From the NCBI RefSeq assembly GCF_002803155.1, contig NZ_NNBP01000024.1:62001-126000 (forward strand): a stretch of DNA of 64,000 bases. The letters are read 5' to 3'. The translations under genes were made by a program, and so were the position numbers. Of the stretch, positions 58,030-64,000 are shown piece after piece (position 1 is the first letter of the stretch; each line of letters starts with the position of its first letter). The notes under the pieces were generated by a model. It searched no databases. It worked only from the letters and a program-made list of their open reading frames with translations, and was not told the DNA's origin. Source of the stretch: Streptomyces sp. CB02959 (lineage in GTDB: Bacteria; Actinomycetota; Actinomycetes; Streptomycetales; Streptomycetaceae).

Positions 58030-58504
58030 ATGAATCGAAAACTCGCCGCACTCGGCGTTGCCCTGCCGGCACTGCTGATCTTATCCGCCGCTCCCGCGAG
58101 CTCCGCACCTCTGCCTTGGGACGGAAGTGTCGGACTGCCCACGGGTGAGCAGAAATCCATGATTCAGCAGGACATTGGGGTGCTTCTACCGGGCAGACAA
58201 CCCGGGGCACCTCACGACCGGAAGCAAGACCGTGTGGGCTTCCGTGGAGATCGCCCGATGCACGCCCAAGCCGCCGGACAAGTGCCACCTCACGGTGAGC
58301 ATCGCGAATCCCGTGTACGACATCGCCCACAAGGACGGGGGCTGGACCAAGTGCGGGAAGAAGACGCTGACCGTGGGCTACAAGTGCGCTGACCTCATCA
58401 GCAAGCGGCAGTTCGTGACCGTGGGAACTCTCGCCATGGTCTACAAGGGCCGCACCCAGTCCGACGCGTTCTCGAGCGCGAAGGTGACGCTGTACTGCCG
58501 CTGA
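58030..58504 (+). pseudogene. Secreted protein gene with a frameshift
   Basis: MNRKLAALGVALPALLILSA, APASSAPLPWDGSVGLPTGE is a clear signal peptide and mature start. Near 58168-58178 the coding pattern moves to another frame, continuing GCFYRADNPGHLTTGSKTVW, ASVEIARCTPKPPDKCHLTV and ending SAKVTLYCR at 58504, with five Cys fitting an exported disulfide-bonded domain. One base too many is the simplest cause; it may be a sequencing error. Neither frame alone is a full protein. Confidence 0.75.
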
Positions 58505-58562
58505 TCCCTCGGCAGCAAGCGTTCGCACGGTGTGGCCGGCCTGTGGGCCGGCCACACCGCCA

Positions 58563-58976
58563 TCAACTCCACGATTGAAGTTTGCGTTCCGCTTCCGCGA
58601 TTTCTCTATCACTGGACAGAAGACGGAAGCGGTTACCCTCCGGATCGGCCATCCCGAACCAGCCGACCTTCAGGGAAGAGTTAATCACCCATTTTTCCTC
58701 TTCGATGATGGCGCCGAGTTCAACCAGCCTATCCGCCTCTTCCAAAAGTGAATGCGACGCAGTCAGGTGCATCAGTGGGGTTTCATTATTCTCATCCCCT
58801 GTCACGCGCCTGGTGCGTTCAACGATATAAAGCAAGGATTGCTCATCTTCCCCAAAGGGGATTGTCACGCCTTCTACGCCGGGGCCGATCGTCGAGCAAA
58901 GAGCCGCGCTCCAAAATCCCCCCAGGCTCACCGGATCATCCGATTCCAGCACCACGGCCCTTAAAGCCACACTCAC
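58563..58976 (-). CDS. VOC (glyoxalase/bleomycin-resistance fold) family protein
   Basis: 137 residues from GTG 58976. VSVALRAVVLESDDPVSLGG, FWSAAL opens the fold (strand then FWSxAL helix). LLYIVERTRR, PLMHLTASHSLLEEADRLVE, LGAIIEEEKW and MADPEGNRFRLLSSD complete the two beta-alpha-beta-beta-beta units. The usual metal ligands are only partly visible (H in MHLTA, E in PEGNRF). Likely a small-molecule binding or resistance protein. More A+T-rich than its neighbours, suggesting separate acquisition. Confidence 0.85.
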   Translation of the reverse strand: MSVALRAVVLESDDPVSLGGFWSAALCSTIGPGVEGVTIPFGEDEQSLLYIVERTRRVTGDENNETPLMHLTASHSLLEEADRLVELGAIIEEEKWVINSSLKVGWFGMADPEGNRFRLLSSDREIAEAERKLQSWS

Positions 58977-59079
58977 GAAACCCTCCGCCCCTCGCAGCCG
59001 TCGCCCACACGCACGTGTTGCGACCCTACTTCGGAGAGCGGGTTCGCCTGCGCTTTTCAGGCAGGGCAAGCCGGCAGCA

Positions 59080-59391
59080 TCAAGGCTTGGCGTGCGCCGC
59101 CCGTACGCTCGCCTCAAGTGCCGCCATCAGATCCACCGGCGCCGGGGTCTCCGGCGGCTGCACCAGCTCCCTCTGGTCCGCCTTCGCCGCCACGAGCTGC
59201 TCCAGGGCGTGTGCGTACTCGTCGTGCAGCTCGCGCCCTTCGACACCGGTCAGCTCCCTGATCAAGACCTCGGCGAGTTCGAGCTCCCGATCGGTGACCG
59301 GCGCGGCCGGGGCAAGGTCGCCAGGCTCACGCAGCTCGTCCTGCCACAGCAGCGTCTGGACGATCAGCACGCCGTTGCGGGGCCTGAGCAC
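59080..59391 (-). pseudogene. C-terminal remnant of a Ku DNA end-binding protein
   Basis: MLRPRNGVLIVQTLLWQDEL, REPGDLAPAAPVTDRELELA, EVLIRELTGVEGRELHDEYA is the Ku core end and C-terminal arm. The first about 170 residues are absent. A TTG/GTG restart is possible, but the product could not form the Ku ring. Confidence 0.85.
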
Positions 59392-59558
59392 GGCAAGCCT
59401 CCGCAGTCCTCGCCCGCACCCTCGGCATCGACATCACCGTCGCCGTGAAATGGCAGCGTGCCGCCGCCTGAGACTGGGGTGCCTAGGCGGCCGAGATCAG
59501 CCGCCGGAACTCGACTGACCCGTGCACCGATGTCAGACCTCGCTGACATGCTCCTTCC

Positions 59559-60104
59559 ATGGCCCACGCAAGCATGCCCGACCTCGCCCAGATCACCGAC
59601 GCCCACGCAGTTACCCCCGAACTCCGACGCCAGCTGATCGACTGCTGGATCGCGGTCACCAACTCGGGCGGTGCCGCCGGGTTCCCGTTCCCGCCGGTCC
59701 GGGACGACGAGGTCGCGCCGGTTACGGACAAGCTCCTCGGCCGTCTCCACCCGCAACACAGCCGCCTCGTCACCGCCAGATTCGACGATGTTCTTGCCGG
59801 ATGGGTTGTCCTCAACCGCGATCCCTACCGGCTTGTCGGGCACTGGGGCACGGTCAACCACCTTCAGACCCACCCCGAATTCCGCGGGCGCGGTGTCGGC
59901 TCTGCCCTCATGATCGATCTGCGAAGGATTGCCCGCGATGAACTTGAGCTCGAACAGCTCCATCTCGCGGCCCGGGGAGATGAGGGGCTGGAGGACTTCT
60001 ACGGCCGGCTCGGATGGCGTGAGGTCGGCCGCTGGCCCGGGGCCCTCCGCCTCGCGCCCGCCGACACCCGAGACGAGGTCCTGATGCTCCTCGATCCCCT
60101 CTGA
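59559..60104 (+). CDS. GNAT-family N-acetyltransferase
   Basis: 181 residues. GWVVLNRDPYRLVGHWGTVN, HLQTHPEFRGRGVGSALMID contains the acetyl-CoA loop R-G-x-G-x-G/A. ELELEQLHLAARGDEGLEDF, YGRLGWREVGRWPGALRLAP is motif B. The substrate is unknown; some relatives inactivate antibiotics. Its stop codon touches the open frame of the TnpB remnant. Confidence 0.9.
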   Translation: MAHASMPDLAQITDAHAVTPELRRQLIDCWIAVTNSGGAAGFPFPPVRDDEVAPVTDKLLGRLHPQHSRLVTARFDDVLAGWVVLNRDPYRLVGHWGTVNHLQTHPEFRGRGVGSALMIDLRRIARDELELEQLHLAARGDEGLEDFYGRLGWREVGRWPGALRLAPADTRDEVLMLLDPL

Positions 60105-60646
60105 TCGCGGAGGCATTCCGGGAGTTCCAATACCCGACTCCACCATTACGGGTCTCTCTGGAACGCAAGCGCAAGGCCGTCAAGACCCTGAGCCTGATGG
60201 TCGCCGACCGACACGGGACCGCGACACCCTGCTCGCCGACTGCCTACGAACAGCGCTCAGTGGGCGTTCCGTTCGGCGGTTGCACCGAACCCACCAACGT
60301 CAAGGCCGGCGGACACGCATGCCCGATCCGCTTCCAATGCTCAGGCTGCGGCTTCTACCGTCCCGACCCGTCCTACCTGCCCGCGATCGAGGACCACGCC
60401 AACAGCCTGCGAGCTGACCGCGAGAAGGCTCGGGCGATGGACGCAGCGAGCTTCGTCATCGACAACCTCACCGCTCAGATCAACTCCTACGAAGAAGTCG
60501 CGGCGACGATGCGCGAACGGATGGCAGCCCTGCCCAAGGACGATAGGGCCGAGTTGGAGGAGGCCGCCGCGGTCCTTCGCCGGGTCCGGGCCGGCGGCGA
60601 CCACAAGCTCCTCCCTCTGACCGCCGTCTCCAAGAACGGAGCATGA
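60104..60646 (+). pseudogene. C-terminal part of a Tn554-like TnpB recombinase
   Basis: SPTAYEQRSVGVPFGGCTEP, TNVKAGGHACPIRFQCSGCG, FYRPDPSYLPAIEDHANSLR is the Cys-rich C-terminal region of Tn554-type TnpB proteins in Streptomyces. The catalytic tyrosine-recombinase core is missing; the frame starts abruptly after the GNAT gene. It is followed 1 base later by the TnpC-like gene. Confidence 0.8.
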
Positions 60647-60647
60647 G

Positions 60648-61208
60648 ATGGCTACCCGAACCCCCGCTGACGTCCTCGCCGAATCCCGACGCCAGACCAG
60701 CCTCCTCAAACGCCAACGCGTGCTCGACACCGTCCGGCGCATGCTGGACGACGGCGAGCCGATCTCCTTCGCCGCCCTCGCCCGCGCTGCGAAGGTGTCG
60801 ACCTGGCTCGTCTATGCCGAGGGCGTCCGCGAGCACGTCCAGGCGGCCATCCAGCGACAGGAACAGGCTCCCGTCACCAAAGCTGCCCAAGGCCGCCGGG
60901 CAAGCCCCGCCAGCCTCCACACCGACTTGGCCATGGCCCGCGAGGAGATCAAAGAACTCCGCGTGGAACGCGATCAGCTCCGAGCCGCTATGCGGCAGCA
61001 CCTCGGACATCAGCTCGACCAGATCAGCAACCGGAAACTGACCGAGCGGATCACCGAACTCACGGAAGCCAACCGGAACCTCGAACACGACCTGGCTCAG
61101 CTCCGGCCACTCACCGATCACGTCCAGGAGCTTGAGCGGGACCTGGCCGCGGCTCGCACGAGCCTGCGTCAGATGATCCGGGACGGCAATCAGCACCAGC
61201 CAACCTGA
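60648..61208 (+). CDS. DUF6262 / TnpC-like protein of a Tn554-type element
   Basis: 186 residues. RRQTSLLKRQRVLDTVRRML, DDGEPISFAALARAAKVSTW, LVYAEGVREHVQAAI is an HTH-like start; the rest is a long coiled coil (MAREEIKELRVERDQLRAAM, ERITELTEANRNLEHDLAQL). In intact elements TnpA, TnpB and TnpC act together in site-specific insertion; here TnpA is absent and TnpB truncated, so this gene is stranded. Confidence 0.88.
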   Translation: MATRTPADVLAESRRQTSLLKRQRVLDTVRRMLDDGEPISFAALARAAKVSTWLVYAEGVREHVQAAIQRQEQAPVTKAAQGRRASPASLHTDLAMAREEIKELRVERDQLRAAMRQHLGHQLDQISNRKLTERITELTEANRNLEHDLAQLRPLTDHVQELERDLAAARTSLRQMIRDGNQHQPT

Positions 61209-61328
61209 GTGGGTGCCTTCGAACCCGCAATGGGCGATCCCGAGACGCTGCTTGATCAATTGGGTGTCACCCCACACAGCAGACGAATCCGGTTGCGGCG
61301 GGATCGGTGAGCCCAGTGAGGTATCTCC

Positions 61329-62642
61329 ATGAAAGGCACAACGGAGCAGGCACAACGGGCGAGGGCAGGAAGACACCATATGGTCACGACGCAACCGGCT
61401 CCATGGCGCAAGTTGGCGGTGCTCGTGGCTCTGATGCTGGCCGCCTTCACCTTCAACACTGCGGAGAACCTGCCGGTCGGCCTTCTGGAGCTCATGTCCG
61501 AAAGCCTGCGGGTGTCCGTGTCAGCGGTCGGTCTTTTAGTCACCTGTTATGGAGTGACGGTGGCCGTCGCGTCCTTGCCGCTCGCCCACGTCATGCGGGC
61601 CGTGCCCCGACGCCATGTGCTCACGGGACTACTGACCGCGCTGGTCGTGTCCAGCCTGGTTGCGGCGCTGGCTACCTCCTACTGGCTGCTCCTCATGGCG
61701 CGGCTGCTGACCGCGCTCGCCCAGGCGCTGTTCTGGGCCGTGATGGGACCGGTCGCAGTCGGTCTGTTCGCGCCCGAGGTCCGTGGGCGTGTGATCGGGG
61801 CGCTGTCCGTCGCCGGTTCGCTCGCCCTCGTGCTCGGTGTTCCCGCCGGAACCTGGCTGGGCCAGCAGAGCGGCTGGCCGGCGCCCGTCGCTCTGGTGGC
61901 GGCCCTGGGGCTCGTCTCTCTGGTGACCATCGCCGTTCTGCTGCCGACCTCACGTCCGGAAGAAGGGCCCGCCGCCTACGGAACCAGTCCCGACGCCCGC
62001 CGGTTCGGGACCGTACTGGCGGCCGGGATCCTGTCCGCTACCGGGGCGTTCGCCGGATACACCTACATCGTGAAGTTCCTGGGCGACGTGAGCGGGTTTC
62101 CTCCGAGGACAGTCAGCGCCCTGTTCGTGGCCTTCGGCGTGGCGTGTCTGGCCGGGGTGAGCATCACCGGGGCGTTACTGGACCGCTTTCCGCAGGCCGC
62201 GCTGACCGCTGCCGTCGCCACGCAGGCCGTGGGCATGCTCGGCCTGTACGCGGCCGGCAGCGATCCGATGGCAGCGGTGGCGTTCCTGGTGCTGATGGGC
62301 GGTGCACTCGGGCCGGTGTTCATGACCACCCAGAACGCGATGCTGCATTGCGCACCGGGCCGCACGGATATCGCACTCGCGGCCAACTCCGGTTCCTACA
62401 ACGCCGGTATCGCGGCGGGCGCCACGCTCGGGGGACTGATCCTGCCGCTCGCCGACGTGCGGGGCACCTTCCTCGCCGGCGGGCTGCTGACCGTCGGGGC
62501 CTGCGCAGTACTGCTCGGCGGGCGGCTGCTCTCTAAGGGACCTCTTCACGCTCCTGCGGCCACCTCTCGGTTGACCGCATGCGTTGACGAGACTGACCTT
62601 ACGTCCCATAGCCAGTCACACTCATCTGACCTGGGCAGATAG
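61329..62642 (+). CDS. MFS transporter, drug/sugar efflux type
   Basis: About 437 residues (ATG 61329; ATG 61380 also possible) with 12 hydrophobic segments. TFNTAENLPVGLLELMSESL is the TM1 region of the AraJ/YdhP-like efflux group, GLLVTCYGVTVAVASLPLAH and RAVPRRHVLTGLLT the motif A loop, and ALAQALFWAVMGPVAVGLF TM4. The cytoplasmic tail is Ser/His-rich. Predicted proton-driven exporter in the cell membrane; substrate not deducible. Confidence 0.92.
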   Translation: MKGTTEQAQRARAGRHHMVTTQPAPWRKLAVLVALMLAAFTFNTAENLPVGLLELMSESLRVSVSAVGLLVTCYGVTVAVASLPLAHVMRAVPRRHVLTGLLTALVVSSLVAALATSYWLLLMARLLTALAQALFWAVMGPVAVGLFAPEVRGRVIGALSVAGSLALVLGVPAGTWLGQQSGWPAPVALVAALGLVSLVTIAVLLPTSRPEEGPAAYGTSPDARRFGTVLAAGILSATGAFAGYTYIVKFLGDVSGFPPRTVSALFVAFGVACLAGVSITGALLDRFPQAALTAAVATQAVGMLGLYAAGSDPMAAVAFLVLMGGALGPVFMTTQNAMLHCAPGRTDIALAANSGSYNAGIAAGATLGGLILPLADVRGTFLAGGLLTVGACAVLLGGRLLSKGPLHAPAATSRLTACVDETDLTSHSQSHSSDLGR

Positions 62643-63075
62643 ACGCGAGATCTAGATAAGCAGCGCGACCATCCCGAACTGGATCAGCCCGGCCCACGTC
62701 GCTCTCACTCCTCCAGCCTCGACCGCTCCAGGACACGCCGCACCTCCACGGGCCGCTGAGCCGAACGGGGGAGATGTGGCGCGGACGAGCGCGACATCGT
62801 GGAGCGCCTGATGACCGCTGAGTTTCATGATCTGACAGGAGCGCCCCGCCGTGGCCGAGGACCCCATCGCACAGAACGAGGTTGCTGCTCATACCCGCCG
62901 CGTCGAGCAGGGGCAGGAGACGGCAGCCCGTGAATTCGGGATCGTCAAGTCCGACCTGACCGCCGTGCGGCGCTATCCCGGTGGTAGCCCCGCTGCATTG
63001 CTGTTGGGCCCCGAATCCCGGTGGATCCGGGCTCGCCTGTCTCAGTACCGACGAGCAGGCCGGTCCCAGCTGCGG
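62643..63075. other. Mostly non-coding; possible small gene from 62851
   Basis: A GTG at 62851 opens MAEDPIAQNEVAAHTRRVEQ, GQETAAREFGIVKSDLTAVR, which has some coding look for about 40 codons, then runs antisense into the next gene. It may be a remnant. Confidence 0.3.
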
Positions 63076-64000
63076 TCACCTCTGTGCACGGAGCTGCTCA
63101 CGCCGGGTGGTGACGAGGTGGTGCCAGCGGTCGCGGGTGACGTCTTCGCCGTCCAGCCATCGTGCCTGCGAGCCGTTGGGGAGGGGGAGGCCGGCCATGA
63201 AGTGGGCGATGTCGCTGTAGTAGGCGTAGTCGCCGCCCGTGGTGACCTGTCGCATCCGCTCAAGTCCGGTGGCCAGTTGCTCGGTGTCGCCGAGGACGGC
63301 GTGGTGGAAGCAGAGGGCGAGTTCGAGGGTGGTCTGCAGGGCGACAACGCCGGCTACCTCGACCTCGGTGCGCAGGGTGCGGGCGCGGTCATCGACGTTG
63401 GGTGTGCCGGCGTCGCGGATGAGGGTGGCGATCTGCGTGGTGAGGGTGGTGGCGCGTAGGTCCAGGCCGTCGAGGAGCTGCTGGGCGAGGGCGATTTCTT
63501 CGTCGGCCCGGGTGGGGTCGGCGAACGCGGCGACCAGCGCCAAGTGGGCCTGGGAGGTGGCGCGTTCGCCGGCGACGCCATGTTCCTCGGCCTCGGCGCG
63601 TGCTGCCGTGTAGGAGGCGAGGGCCTGGTCGATCGCGCCGTGGGGCCACCACAGGTCGCCCATGACGCGGTGGTGCCGGCCTTTCCAGCCCAGGGTGCAG
63701 GCGGCGTCGTGGGCGGTGGGGAAGTCGCCGGCGATGCGGGCGAGGTGGGCCAGGCCGCGGCGGGCGGCCGGGGCGAGGCGGCCGTCGCCGTCGGCGACGT
63801 GCTGCATGCCCCGTCGGGAGGCGTCGGCCTGGCCGAGGTCGCGGTGGGCCTTGGCCAGGTAGTACGTGGCCATGTCCGTCAGGTCGTCGGGCAGCAGACG
63901 AGTCTGCAGGACGGCGGTGAGGCGGTCAGCGGTGCGTTGTCGGTGTTCGTGCTGGCGCCGGGCGAGCGTGCTCAGCAGCTCCACCAGGGCCTGTGCGGCA
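63076..64000 (-). CDS. TPR-containing regulator/NB-ARC-type protein, 5' end beyond the window
   Basis: At least 308 residues, open through the right edge. Helical repeats: MATYYLAKAHRDLGQADASR, RGMQHVADGDGRLAPAARRG, LAHLARIAGDFPTAHDAACT, AIDQALASYTAARAEAEEHG. The closing AHFMAGLPLPNGSQARWLDG, EDVTRDRWHHLVTTRREQLR resembles the C-terminus of Streptomyces ATP-binding TPR proteins. The N-terminal domain is not in view. Confidence 0.75.
   Translation of the reverse strand, partial: AAQALVELLSTLARRQHEHRQRTADRLTAVLQTRLLPDDLTDMATYYLAKAHRDLGQADASRRGMQHVADGDGRLAPAARRGLAHLARIAGDFPTAHDAACTLGWKGRHHRVMGDLWWPHGAIDQALASYTAARAEAEEHGVAGERATSQAHLALVAAFADPTRADEEIALAQQLLDGLDLRATTLTTQIATLIRDAGTPNVDDRARTLRTEVEVAGVVALQTTLELALCFHHAVLGDTEQLATGLERMRQVTTGGDYAYYSDIAHFMAGLPLPNGSQARWLDGEDVTRDRWHHLVTTRREQLRAQR

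Overview
The window looks like an accessory region of a Streptomyces (or close relative) genome, either a chromosome arm or a large linear plasmid. The evidence is very high G+C with strong third-position G/C, GTG/TTG starts, and many actinomycete families: UTRA/GntR pairs, XRE-TPR regulators, NB-ARC/TPR proteins, HSP18-like regulators, DUF5958, Uma2 and an initiator tRNA of the CGCGGGG type. Decayed mobile and repair genes (Tn3, Tn554-like TnpB/TnpC, XerD-like integrase tails, Ku, DNA ligase) point to repeated insertion and deletion.

Layout. 0-5 kb: plasmid-type hypothetical, small protein, UTRA-only protein, GntR regulator, PP2C-like protein and an unknown protein. 5.2-7.9 kb: a structured RNA candidate ahead of a large helix-turn-helix/zinc-finger protein of replication-initiator type. 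7.97-19.36 kb: a type I-E CRISPR-Cas locus. Array 1 (26 repeat units, minus orientation), then cas6e, cas5, cas7, cse2, cse1 and cas3 (all minus), then array 2 (23 repeats, plus orientation). There is no cas1 or cas2. The 237-bp gap between cas3 and cse1 holds a lone degenerate CRISPR repeat with a pseudo-spacer. Its seed matches a promoter-like site in the same gap, next to an AAG PAM. This is the layout of a CreR/CreA-type guide that makes Cascade repress its own locus.

19.4-26 kb: DUF5958, methyltransferase, tRNA-fMet, Uma2 nuclease-like protein, one arm of a 507-bp direct repeat, and a Ser/Thr kinase coupled to a membrane sensor-like protein. 26.2-29.4 kb: a third, chimeric mini-array. 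It fuses an array-1-type half-repeat head to head with an array-2-type half-repeat, cuts an ACT-domain gene, and is cut in turn by an IS256-family element carrying an SDR passenger gene. Tn3 and ligase debris follow.

30-40 kb: a WXG100-like / alpha-beta hydrolase / lipoprotein operon, a sigma factor with a membrane tail, an amber-interrupted membrane gene with its MarR-like partner, a nitroreductase, a SigJ-type ECF sigma factor and the second arm of the 507-bp repeat. 40.3-44 kb: a compact cluster with a divergent XRE-TPR regulator, a 50-residue peptide gene, a strong attenuator-like hairpin, an MBL-fold hydrolase and two kinase-fold proteins. I read it as a candidate unassigned RiPP-like pathway. 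44.7-64 kb: small coupled genes, HxlR/aldo-keto reductase pair, another XRE-TPR regulator, an NB-ARC protein with near-identical TPR units, an AbiEii-type toxin-antitoxin pair, a frameshifted secreted protein, GNAT, Tn554-like remnants, an MFS pump and a TPR protein running off the edge.

All assignments come from reading sequence and recalled family features. No database search was run.
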